Shown: positions 1 through 6,656 of the stretch, one piece after another
Layout: every line of letters begins with the position of its first letter
How positions within the stretch are numbered: the stretch's first letter is position 1
NCBI GenBank assembly: GCA_964550895.1
Contig: CAZKAP010000010.1
Span: 1-64,000 of the forward strand
Source: CAZKAP01 sp964550895
GTDB lineage: Bacteria; Bacteroidota; Bacteroidia; Flavobacteriales; Flavobacteriaceae
DNA: 64,000 nucleotides
Direction: 5' to 3'
The notes under the pieces: generated by a model
Seen by the model: only the letters and a program-made list of their open reading frames with translations
Databases searched by the model: none
What the model was told of the DNA's origin: nothing
Made by a program: the position numbers and the translations under genes

Positions 1-245
1 TCGGTGTTAACACTCCCGTCCGGGTTCGTCAATATTCTATCCAGTTGCTCCAGTTGTTCCCTTAACTTTTCAACCTGTGGAAAAGCTAAAACTTCAAAAT
101 CCAACGGCTCGAACTGTTCAATTAGTTGGTTTAATATTCCATCGTGTGGATTTGCTTTTGCCTCTGTCAGTTCCTGAACGTGGTTTAAGAATGTTTCGGG
201 TTGCTGCAAGTCCTCAAACTGTGGATTCAATTTAATTGCTTCCAT
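1..245 (-). CDS. Hypothetical protein, partial (runs off left edge)
   Basis: An open minus-strand frame starts with ATG at 245 and stays open to base 1, giving 81 codons and no stop; the C-terminal part is outside the window. The visible part is acidic and rich in Leu, Gln and Glu (starting MEAIKLNPQFEDL), with a likely helical stretch around residues 55-70. It begins 2 nt after the stop of the gene at 248-553, so it is probably co-translated with it. I do not recognise the family. Confidence 0.6.
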   Translation of the reverse strand, partial: MEAIKLNPQFEDLQQPETFLNHVQELTEAKANPHDGILNQLIEQFEPLDFEVLAFPQVEKLREQLEQLDRILTNPDGSVNT

Positions 246-247
246 AA

Positions 248-553
248 TCAGAAAAGACTTAATTGGTTCTTGTCGCTTGGCTTGAACAATTCGGGATTTG
301 TTGTAACGGCCTCTACAAATCGGCCCGACCTACTGCATCTAATTGCCCCTACTACCTGGGCGCGCCCCTCTTTGATCCAATCATAAATTAGTTGAGTAGC
401 CATATAAGTCTGATCGGGATAGCCTATCTCGGTGGCGGCCATTCTCCTGCTTATTGGCCTCTTATACAAGGCATAATAGAGTTTTTTAGCATACTCACTT
501 TTTGTATCTTCACCCTGTCTTTTATGCAAAGGGTTGTTGTTAATGCTCTCCAT
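248..553 (-). CDS. Small hypothetical protein of the integrated element
   Basis: A 101-residue protein. Residues about 20-75 look like a small winged-helix-type fold (RPISRRMAATEIGYPDQTY followed by an IYDWIKEGRAQ helix and a beta-hairpin-like GAIRCSRSGRF segment), but this is a visual impression only. Its start codon overlaps the stop of the upstream 553-900 gene by one base (TAATG), and the next gene begins 2 nt after its stop, so three genes form a tightly coupled set. A DNA-binding accessory role in the element is plausible; no specific function can be assigned. Confidence 0.65.
   Translation of the reverse strand: MESINNNPLHKRQGEDTKSEYAKKLYYALYKRPISRRMAATEIGYPDQTYMATQLIYDWIKEGRAQVVGAIRCSRSGRFVEAVTTNPELFKPSDKNQLSLF
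516..527 (+). repeat. 12-base repeat, copy 1 (TGTCTTTTATGC)
   Basis: One of three exact copies of TGTCTTTTATGC in the element (the others are at 1890-1901 and 3069-3080). This copy is inside the coding sequence of the 101-residue protein and is not next to a recognised start. On the minus strand it reads GCATAAAAGACA. Confidence 0.6.
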
Positions 554-900
554 TACTTCAACCCTTTTTTATTTGACAAATAAGCTTCCGCTTCCTGCTC
601 AATTTCAGCGTTTGACTTTTTGCGCCCCTCTTTGAGGTACGCCATAAGTTCAATACTGGAAAAGTAAAGTCGTTTGCTTCGCTTCATTACAGGCAATTCG
701 CCTTTGCTTACCTTACTGTAAATGGTAGGTACTGTAAGGTTTAGAAAATGTGCAGCTTCCTGAACGGTTAATAATTGTTCAGGCTGTTCGGTAGGTGGTT
801 GTTCCTGTTTCTCGATTAACAGGCGTTTGAGTTCGCTAACTTCTATTGTTAGCATTGTTACCGCTTTGGGTAATTGGTCGAATGTTAGATTTTCAGTCAT
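553..900 (-). CDS. Excisionase-like helix-turn-helix protein
   Basis: A 115-residue protein. Residues about 42-92 form a MerR/excisionase-type helix-turn-helix (HTH_17): LLTVQEAAHFLNLTVPTIY, then a GELPVMKRSKRLYF wing and a helix ending LMAYLKEG. The N-terminus looks like a short coiled coil (SELKRLLIEKQEQ). Such proteins act as recombination directionality factors or regulators of Bacteroidota integrated elements. It lies two genes downstream of the tyrosine recombinase, which suits an excisionase, and is coupled by a one-base overlap to the next gene. Family assignment is good; excisionase activity is inferred. Confidence 0.75.
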   Translation of the reverse strand: MTENLTFDQLPKAVTMLTIEVSELKRLLIEKQEQPPTEQPEQLLTVQEAAHFLNLTVPTIYSKVSKGELPVMKRSKRLYFSSIELMAYLKEGRKKSNAEIEQEAEAYLSNKKGLK

Positions 901-994
901 GTCGAAAGTATTTTTGTTTGTAATACTTTGCGAAATACTGAAACGGAAATACGGTTAATTCACGGAAAAAATGCGTGTTTACGGATATTGATAT

Positions 995-1888
995 TTAGTG
1001 GTCTATTTGCATAAGTTTCTTTACCTCTTCATTGTTTTTCACGGCTTCAAAGTTTCTTTTTTTGTCCTCTGAATATGGGGTAAATGCACTTTGGTAAAAC
1101 TCAAATAAGGTTTCAGGGTATGGACTGCTTTTATGCAATTCCTTGAACAAATACCTAAAGGCTAACTGAACAAATGTTTTATTGGTATTTACTACCTTAA
1201 TTGGTTCTAATATTTCAGGTACTTCAAAGTCATTTTCAAAATACCAAATAGTCCAATCAATAAGGCTTTTAAAATCGGCATCATTCAATATCTGTTTGTG
1301 TTTTCGAGGGCAACTCTTATTAAAAAAACCAAAGTGCTTTTTAATCCTTTCTGAAAGTTCTGTTTCCTTTGTTTCAGGTTTTCGCTGTTTGTCTGTTGGT
1401 TGAGGTGGCAACTCTTCTTTCTCAGCCTGCGCCTTCTCGAATGCTTTCGCAATACTCAACTTAATATCCAATAATTCATTGTATGGCAAATCGTACGCAA
1501 TACTACCGTTTGTTAATGAAAATAAATGCACAGTAAATGAAAGGCTTCCTATTCCGTCTGGCCGCACGTCTTGAAGTTCCCGTTCACAAAATTCCATTGT
1601 TTCCTGCCTTCTTTGCTCAGTAGTTACGCCTTCCATTTCAGCGTATGAAAGTGTACCGTTATTTGCTCTATTCCGCATAGAATACAATTCCCGCTTTCGC
1701 TCCATAACCTTATGCTGTAAATGATTTTCCCAATCCCTAATAACCCCCCGGCACCCTTCAAAGAATCGTTCTACCGTACGGTAGTCATCCCTTTCGGCTT
1801 TTTTGAATTCCTCAAAAAAGTATTGATCAAGGTATTCCCTATTATCCCTATTGAAATAACCTTGTAAAACAATTTTTAAGTAATTCAT
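995..1888 (-). CDS. Hypothetical protein downstream of the integrase
   Basis: About 297 residues from the ATG at 1888 (MNYLKIVLQGY). An upstream in-frame ATG at 1957 would overlap the integrase gene by 47 nt. I prefer 1888 because it lies 22 nt after the integrase stop and is preceded by the same 12-base sequence that precedes the integrase start. The protein is charged and mostly helical, with a conserved-looking middle (GSLSFTVHLFSLTNGSIAYD), a Pro/Lys/Glu-rich linker near residues 160-180 and an aromatic C-terminal half. No membrane segment or known catalytic motif is seen. The family is not recognised; an accessory role in the element is likely from position. Confidence 0.6.
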   Translation of the reverse strand: MNYLKIVLQGYFNRDNREYLDQYFFEEFKKAERDDYRTVERFFEGCRGVIRDWENHLQHKVMERKRELYSMRNRANNGTLSYAEMEGVTTEQRRQETMEFCERELQDVRPDGIGSLSFTVHLFSLTNGSIAYDLPYNELLDIKLSIAKAFEKAQAEKEELPPQPTDKQRKPETKETELSERIKKHFGFFNKSCPRKHKQILNDADFKSLIDWTIWYFENDFEVPEILEPIKVVNTNKTFVQLAFRYLFKELHKSSPYPETLFEFYQSAFTPYSEDKKRNFEAVKNNEEVKKLMQIDH

Positions 1889-1889
1889 T

Positions 1890-1901
1890 TGTCTTTTATG
1901 C
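1890..1901 (+). repeat. 12-base repeat, copy 2, next to a start codon
   Basis: An exact copy of TGTCTTTTATGC one base upstream (on the minus strand) of the ATG at 1888 that I chose for the hypothetical protein at 995-1888. Its presence supports this start. It may be an A-rich ribosome-binding or regulatory leader. Confidence 0.6.
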
Positions 1902-1910
1902 TTTACGTTG

Positions 1911-3068
1911 TTACAAATCCAGTCTAATTTTATTAGCCGCTGTGCGTTTGGCTTCATCCACTATTTTGGCATAAACCTGGGTAGTCTTTAGGTCTTTATG
2001 CCCTAACATCTTTGAAACGGTGTAAATGTCCGTACCGTTAAACAGTTGCAATGTGGCAAACGTATGTCTGAAACAATGAAAGGTAATGTCCTTTGTTATT
2101 CCTGCTGCTCCAATCCATTGAAATAGGTGTTTGTTATGGTAGGCTGAATATTTAAGCCCCTCAAATACGGGTTTATCCTGTGGCATATCCTTTGGGTTTT
2201 CTGCACCCTCTGTAAAGTTGTACGCCTGTTCTGAAATGGGCAATACCTCAACGCCTTTGGTTTTCTTTTGGTTGAAGTTCAGAAAATACCCTTGCCCGTT
2301 TATGTGTTCCAGTTCGCCCCAAGTCATTTTTTGAATATCGGAAAACCTCAACCCTGTAAGTGCCGAAAACAGGGCTGCGCGTTTCAATAAGGCATCATTG
2401 CACGGGGTTTTTACAAGTTTATTCAGTTCCTCAATAGTCAAGTATTCCCGTCTTGTTTCGGCTGCCCTAATTGGGCTTATTTTGGCGTTCAGGTCGGTTT
2501 GTAGTATGCCGTCTTTATAGGCTTGTTTTAATGCTGCTTTAACCTTATTGAAGTACGAAACGGCAGTATTCTGTGAAAGTGTCGTTTTGTTACTCCTATT
2601 GCTTTTTGTGGAAAGTAGGTATTCTTTGAAGTCCTCAAAAAACTTTTCGTTGAGGTCGGCAAACTTCAAACTGCCATTTGTAAAGGTGTCCAGGTAATTG
2701 AGTGCTGAAGCCCAGTTATCCCGGTTACTAGCTTTGCGTTTGTTAGCTAACTTAGTGAAGTATTCAACAAAACATTGTTCGCCTAATTCCTTTAACCTTA
2801 GTTGTTCCTTTTCGTACTGGCTGTAAATTTCAGGCTTGTTAAGGAAGTTTTCACGCTTTTGGCGTATGCTTTCGCCTATTTTCAGGGTTTCAGCATTGTG
2901 CTGTTTGTCAATAGGTGTTTTCGGTTTTTCCAAAATGTAAAGCCCTAAAAACTCCCTGCGTGTGGGTTCGCCTGTTTCGGGGTGTGGTATCGGTGGATAG
3001 AAGTCCAGGTACAGGCTTTTACGCCCCTTGCTTATTTTCTTTTGTCGTAAACTCACTTTTGTTGCCAT
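1911..3068 (-). CDS. Tyrosine recombinase (site-specific integrase)
   Basis: A 385-residue phage-type integrase of the Bacteroidota class. The N-terminal 90 residues resemble an arm-type DNA-binding domain, followed by a core-binding SAM-like domain (about 100-205) and the catalytic domain. Visible catalytic features are the first Arg in ALTGLRFSDIQKM, the HxxR motif in HCFRHTFATL, the GHKDLKTTQVYAKI segment with a conserved His, and the Tyr nucleophile. It would catalyse strand exchange between the element and its chromosomal site, presumably the 3' end of mnmE. The start is ATG at 3068, preceded by a short repeated sequence. It heads the minus-strand gene set. All catalytic residues appear present, so it may be active. 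Confidence 0.95.
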   Translation of the reverse strand: MATKVSLRQKKISKGRKSLYLDFYPPIPHPETGEPTRREFLGLYILEKPKTPIDKQHNAETLKIGESIRQKRENFLNKPEIYSQYEKEQLRLKELGEQCFVEYFTKLANKRKASNRDNWASALNYLDTFTNGSLKFADLNEKFFEDFKEYLLSTKSNRSNKTTLSQNTAVSYFNKVKAALKQAYKDGILQTDLNAKISPIRAAETRREYLTIEELNKLVKTPCNDALLKRAALFSALTGLRFSDIQKMTWGELEHINGQGYFLNFNQKKTKGVEVLPISEQAYNFTEGAENPKDMPQDKPVFEGLKYSAYHNKHLFQWIGAAGITKDITFHCFRHTFATLQLFNGTDIYTVSKMLGHKDLKTTQVYAKIVDEAKRTAANKIRLDL

Positions 3069-3080
3069 TGTCTTTTATGC
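3069..3080 (+). repeat. 12-base repeat, copy 3, next to the integrase start
   Basis: An exact copy of TGTCTTTTATGC directly adjoining the integrase ATG at 3066-3068; on the minus strand GCATAAAAGACA runs into ATG. The same arrangement precedes the gene at 995-1888. Confidence 0.6.
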
Positions 3081-3127
3081 TATTGGTGAAAAAGGTGAAA
3101 AACGTGAACGTCTGAAAAAAACTTTTT

Positions 3128-3712
3128 TTAGGTCAATAGTTCATCAATAATCTGTTTGGGTACATAGGCATACCAACCCTTTCTTATTTTGGGTATGCTG
3201 TTTCTTTTAATTAACTGCTGTACGGTGCTTTCAGAAACTCCGTATTTATCTTGAATCTCTGTTAAGGTGTAACAGTCCTTAATATCAAACGCCCCTGCCT
3301 GTTTCCAGTCGTTGAGGTCGTTTATTTGTTGTTTAGGTATTTCAGGCTTCCCCGTTTCTTTATTGCTCAATAGCCTGTTAAGGGCTGAGCGTTTTATAAG
3401 GGTACGACTTCCAACCTTTATTTTCTTCAGGTCGTCTTGCTCAATCAATCGGTAAACGGTACGCCTGCTAATTCCAACCAACTGGCATACCTCATTGATA
3501 CTTAAAAACTCTTTGGCTTTCAGTTGCTCAATAGGTTGGTTTTTCATTCGTGTGGTTTCAGCGTTTGACTGCTCAACCTTTTCGGCTCGTTTGCGGGCTT
3601 TATAGGCTCCCTGGCTGCACTTGTGGGAACAGTATTTAGTTACTGTTGTTCGAGCCGTAAACTCCTTACTGCAATGCTGGCAAATACGCTGTACCTTAAT
3701 GTTACTACTCAT
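3128..3712 (-). CDS. Zinc-finger and double helix-turn-helix DNA-binding protein
   Basis: A 194-residue protein. The N-terminus carries a small zinc-ribbon-like motif (CQHCSKEF then YCSHKCSQ, four Cys, residues about 11-33). Two excisionase-type helix-turn-helix units follow: about 69-112 (FLSINEVCQLVGISRRTVY, DDLKKIKVGSRTLI) and about 146-192 (YTLTEIQDKYGVSESTVQQ, PKIRKGWYAYV). It is the first gene of the element, between the recombinase and the attachment site, transcribed away from mnmE. A regulator of integration or excision is the natural inference; the combination of a zinc motif with tandem HTH is more than a simple excisionase needs. Confidence 0.75.
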   Translation of the reverse strand: MSSNIKVQRICQHCSKEFTARTTVTKYCSHKCSQGAYKARKRAEKVEQSNAETTRMKNQPIEQLKAKEFLSINEVCQLVGISRRTVYRLIEQDDLKKIKVGSRTLIKRSALNRLLSNKETGKPEIPKQQINDLNDWKQAGAFDIKDCYTLTEIQDKYGVSESTVQQLIKRNSIPKIRKGWYAYVPKQIIDELLT

Positions 3713-3720
3713 TCCGTGCC

Positions 3721-3845
3721 TGTGTGTGCCTTAGCGTGTCATTATGCGTCTATGTGTGCCACAATTATCCTAAAAAAACGCTTTGAGGTACAAAAAAGCC
3801 CTTCAAAACGTATTAAGGTACAATAAAGGTACAAATATGTACCTT
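3721..3845. promoter_or_regulatory. Repeat-rich control or recombinase-binding region
   Basis: The non-coding stretch between the first gene of the element and mnmE holds TGTGTGCC at 3723-3730 and 3753-3760, exactly 30 bases apart, and AGGTACA at 3786-3792, 3816-3822 and 3827-3833. The last AGGTACA belongs to a perfect inverted repeat: 8-base arms AAGGTACA (3826-3833) and TGTACCTT (3838-3845) around AATA. The layout resembles iterated protein-binding sites such as integrase arm sites or an operator for the promoter driving the minus-strand genes. The function is inferred from position only. Confidence 0.5.
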
Positions 3846-3884
3846 ATAAACGAATAACATCACAAAGTAAATAGTAACCTTAAC

Positions 3885-3914
3885 TAAAACAAAAGCCTTT
3901 AAAAAAGGGGCTTG
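3885..3914 (-). terminator. Possible terminator downstream of mnmE
   Basis: On the minus strand an imperfect hairpin with AAGCC / GGCTT ends and an internal run of T/A pairs is followed by a T-rich tract (TTTTGTTTT). It lies about 45 bases past the mnmE stop, on the element side of the junction, so transcription of mnmE would end in DNA brought in by the element. Confidence 0.4.
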
Positions 3915-3958
3915 ATGGTGGTTTTTAGTATGTTTTCTGAATGTTTGTTTTGTGGTGG

Positions 3959-3976
3959 TTACTTTCCGATACAAAA
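3959..3976 (-). other. Putative attachment core at the 3' end of mnmE
   Basis: The last 18 bases of mnmE read TTTTGTATCGGAAAGTAA on the minus strand and encode the invariant Phe-Cys-Ile-Gly-Lys end of MnmE. From memory, the attachment core of Salmonella genomic island 1, also the 3' end of this gene (thdF/trmE), is TTCTGTATTGGGAAGTAA, which matches at 15 of 18 positions. A tyrosine recombinase element begins immediately beyond it. A second copy should exist at the far end of the element, outside this window. Confidence 0.55.
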
Positions 3977-5392
3977 ACTCGAGAAAATCTGACCCAACAA
4001 GTCGTCCGTGGTTATACTTCCGGTGATTTCCCCCAGGTGGTGCAGGGCCTGTCGTATATCTATGGCGAGCAAATCGGAAGGAATATCCGCATCCATCCCC
4101 TCTTCTACTGCCTCTACAGAATTCAGCGATTTCTGCAGGGCCTGATAGTGGCGGCTGTTGGTCAGCAGGACATCGTCGGACTTGATTTTGCCCAGTCGGA
4201 GCCTATCGAGCAATTGGTCTTTAAGTGCATCCAACCCTTCCTTCTTAAGTGCGGAGATAAAGATGAAGTCCGGGTACTTGCTCTTCAGTTCCCCGCGCTG
4301 ATCTTTATTCAGCTGATCCCATTTATTCACTACAACCATCACCTCCATTTCGGGAGCTTCGGAGTCCGGATCTGCATCGTCTTTGGTCTTTAGCTTTTCT
4401 TCGAACTTCAAGAACTCATCCAGCTTCTGATGATCGTACTCCTTATCGACCAGGTCGGCAGCATTTTGCAAATGCATCACCAGAGATGCGTTCTTAAGGG
4501 CCTGCAGGGATCTTTGAATGCCGATCTGTTCGATGGCATCGTCGGTGATTCGCAAACCGGCGGTATCGATAAAGCGAAATCGAATGCCGGAGAGGACCAT
4601 TTCGTCTTCAACGGTGTCCCGGGTGGTCCCGGGTATATCACTCACTATGGCCCGCTCTTCGTTCAATAGCGCATTGAGCAGCGTGGACTTACCGACATTG
4701 GGCTCCCCCACCAGGGCAACGGGTATTCCGGACTTGATCACATTGCCCAGCGCATAGGAATCCAAGAGCGACTTGATGTGAGCCTTGAGGCGTTCGAGCA
4801 GGTTCCTCAGTTCGGTTCGGTCCGCAAACGAGACATCCTCGCCGGAGAAATCCAGCTCCAGTTCGATCAGACTGGCAAATTTCAGCAGTTGGTCCCTGAG
4901 TTCGGCGATCTGGCTGTTAAAACCTCCCCTGAGGTGCTTCAGGGCCTGATCGGCCGAGGCCTGGCTATCACTGGCGATGAGATCCGCTACGGCCTCGGCC
5001 TGGTCGAGATCCATCTTGCCATTCAGAAAGGCCCTCAGGGTAAATTCTCCCGGTTCGGCCATTCGGCATCCACCGCGAATAAAGAGCTGGAGCAGCTGTT
5101 CCTGTACATAGGTCGACCCATGGCAGGAAATCTCAACGACGTTTTCCCCCGTGTACGATCGGGGTCCGCGAAAGTAGGTCAGCAGGACTTCGTCGTATAC
5201 CCGGTCCCCCTGGCGAATCTCACCCAGGTGGACCGTATGCGACCGAAAGTCGGAGACGGAGATCTTACGGTTTCGGGGAACGAAATAGGATCCGGCTATT
5301 TCCAGGGCTTTTGGACCCGAAATACGTACCACCGCTATCGCCGCCATTCCGGGTGCCGTGGCCAGCGCTACGATGGTATCCTTGAGGTCCAT
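3959..5392 (-). CDS. mnmE: tRNA modification GTPase MnmE
   Basis: A 477-residue cytoplasmic GTPase that with MnmG installs the aminomethyl-type modification on wobble uridine 34 of certain tRNAs. The N-terminal folate-binding domain spans about 1-120. A helical domain encloses the GTPase domain: G1 GEPNVGKS (about 229-236), DIPGTTRDT (252-260), DTAGLR (276-281) and NKWD (356-359). The C-terminus is the expected FCIGK with the catalytic Cys. It lies 10 nt after dnaN, so they probably share a transcript. The C-terminal codons coincide with the junction of the integrated element and remain intact, as expected if the element regenerates the gene end on insertion. Confidence 0.97.
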   Translation of the reverse strand: MDLKDTIVALATAPGMAAIAVVRISGPKALEIAGSYFVPRNRKISVSDFRSHTVHLGEIRQGDRVYDEVLLTYFRGPRSYTGENVVEISCHGSTYVQEQLLQLFIRGGCRMAEPGEFTLRAFLNGKMDLDQAEAVADLIASDSQASADQALKHLRGGFNSQIAELRDQLLKFASLIELELDFSGEDVSFADRTELRNLLERLKAHIKSLLDSYALGNVIKSGIPVALVGEPNVGKSTLLNALLNEERAIVSDIPGTTRDTVEDEMVLSGIRFRFIDTAGLRITDDAIEQIGIQRSLQALKNASLVMHLQNAADLVDKEYDHQKLDEFLKFEEKLKTKDDADPDSEAPEMEVMVVVNKWDQLNKDQRGELKSKYPDFIFISALKKEGLDALKDQLLDRLRLGKIKSDDVLLTNSRHYQALQKSLNSVEAVEEGMDADIPSDLLAIDIRQALHHLGEITGSITTDDLLGQIFSSFCIGK

Positions 5393-5402
5393 ATAATAGG
5401 GG

Positions 5403-6521
5403 TTATCCGTGCAGCATCACCGGCATGACGAGCATGGTGAGCTCCTCCCCTTCTTCGAGCCCGTCCATAGGGGTCAGGATTCCAGCCCGGTCGGGCATGC
5501 TCATGGCGATGCTCACCTCATCAGCGGTCAGGTTGGAAAGCATTTCCAGTAGAAAACGGGAATTGAAGCCGATCTGCATATCCTCTCCATTGTAGTCACA
5601 GCTCAGACGCTCATCGGCACTGTTGGAATAATCCACGTCCTCTGCGGATATCTGCAATTCGGATCCGGCCAGTCGCAGCCGAATCTGATAGGTCGTCTTG
5701 TTGGAAAAAATGGAAACCCGCCGAACCGAACTCAGCAAAGGCGCACGTTCGATCTGTAAAACATTCGGATTGTCCTTGGGAATTACGGCCTCGTAATTCG
5801 GATATTTCCCATCGATCAGGCGACAAATGAGTTCGGTATTATCGAAAGCGAAACGCGCGTTGCTTTCGTTGTATTCTATCGTTACTTCCGTCTCGCTTCC
5901 CTGAAGCATCCCCTTGAGCAGATTGAGGGGCTTCTTGGGCATAATAAACTCAACCTCCTCGTCCGCCGTTACATCGGTGCGGCGGTACTTGACCAGCTTA
6001 TGGGCATCGGTAGCCACCAGAGTCATATGCTCCGGTGAAAACTGGAAAAATACCCCACTCATCACCGGACGCAGGTCGTCGTTTCCGGCGGCAAACAGCG
6101 TATTCCCGATAGCCGTGGCCAGTACATCCCCTACTATGGTAGTGGACTGTGCCTCGGCCAGGCTCACCGGAGTGGGATACTCCGAACCATCGATGTAGGC
6201 CAGCGAGTATTTGCCGTTATTCGCACTGATTTCCAGGTTGGTGCCATCCAAGGCACTGAATGTCAGGGGCTGTTCGGGAAAGGTCTTAATGGTTTCCAGC
6301 AGCATCCGAGCGGACATGGCGATCTTACCCTTGTCCTTGGATTCCACCTCCATTTCGGTGCTGATTGTGGTTTCCATGTCCGAAGCAGAAATCACCAGGC
6401 GGGTTTTGTCGATATCGAACAGGAAGTTCTGCAGTATGGGCAGTGTACTGTTGTGATTGACTACACCGGACAGCAGCTGAATCTTCTTAAGTAACAGGGA
6501 ACTGGAAACTATAAACTTCAT
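5403..6521 (-). CDS. dnaN: DNA polymerase III sliding clamp (beta subunit)
   Basis: 372 residues, the normal size for the beta clamp. It starts MKFIVSSSLLLKKIQLLSGV and shows the three-domain clamp pattern, with PTPVSLAEA-type first-domain end, VATDAHKLVKYRR in the second domain, and a C-terminal LVMPVMLHG tail in place of the enterobacterial MPMRL-type end. The dimeric ring tethers the replicative polymerase and several repair factors to DNA. It is followed 10 nt later by mnmE and preceded by a 135-base spacer after gldG. dnaN is not next to dnaA here. Confidence 0.97.
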   Translation of the reverse strand: MKFIVSSSLLLKKIQLLSGVVNHNSTLPILQNFLFDIDKTRLVISASDMETTISTEMEVESKDKGKIAMSARMLLETIKTFPEQPLTFSALDGTNLEISANNGKYSLAYIDGSEYPTPVSLAEAQSTTIVGDVLATAIGNTLFAAGNDDLRPVMSGVFFQFSPEHMTLVATDAHKLVKYRRTDVTADEEVEFIMPKKPLNLLKGMLQGSETEVTIEYNESNARFAFDNTELICRLIDGKYPNYEAVIPKDNPNVLQIERAPLLSSVRRVSIFSNKTTYQIRLRLAGSELQISAEDVDYSNSADERLSCDYNGEDMQIGFNSRFLLEMLSNLTADEVSIAMSMPDRAGILTPMDGLEEGEELTMLVMPVMLHG

Positions 6522-6656
6522 CCAAGAACATTTAATTCTATTGGCCTATTCGTCAAAATCTAGTATCCGACGAAGGAGCGTAAAATTACCTCAATTGAGA
6601 GGCAACTAAAACTAAATTTATCAACATATTCGGCATCGGGACGGCGACAAACCTAC

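Larger units (their letters stand above)
1..3976. mobile_element. End of an integrated element abutting mnmE
   Basis: An AT-rich block carrying a tyrosine recombinase, an excisionase-like protein, two other DNA-binding-type proteins and unknown small genes ends precisely at the stop codon of mnmE. All genes run on the minus strand, away from mnmE. The leftmost gene runs off the window, so the far end and the second attachment repeat are not visible. No conjugation or phage structural gene is seen in this part. The composition contrasts with the GC-richer mnmE-dnaN backbone next to it. Calling it an integrative element is inference from gene content and position; whether it is mobile is unknown. 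Confidence 0.75.

Noticed and set aside
1911..1957. Longer start (ATG at 1957) for the protein downstream of the integrase
   Set aside because: It would overlap the integrase by 47 nt; the ATG at 1888 has the shared leader sequence and normal spacing.
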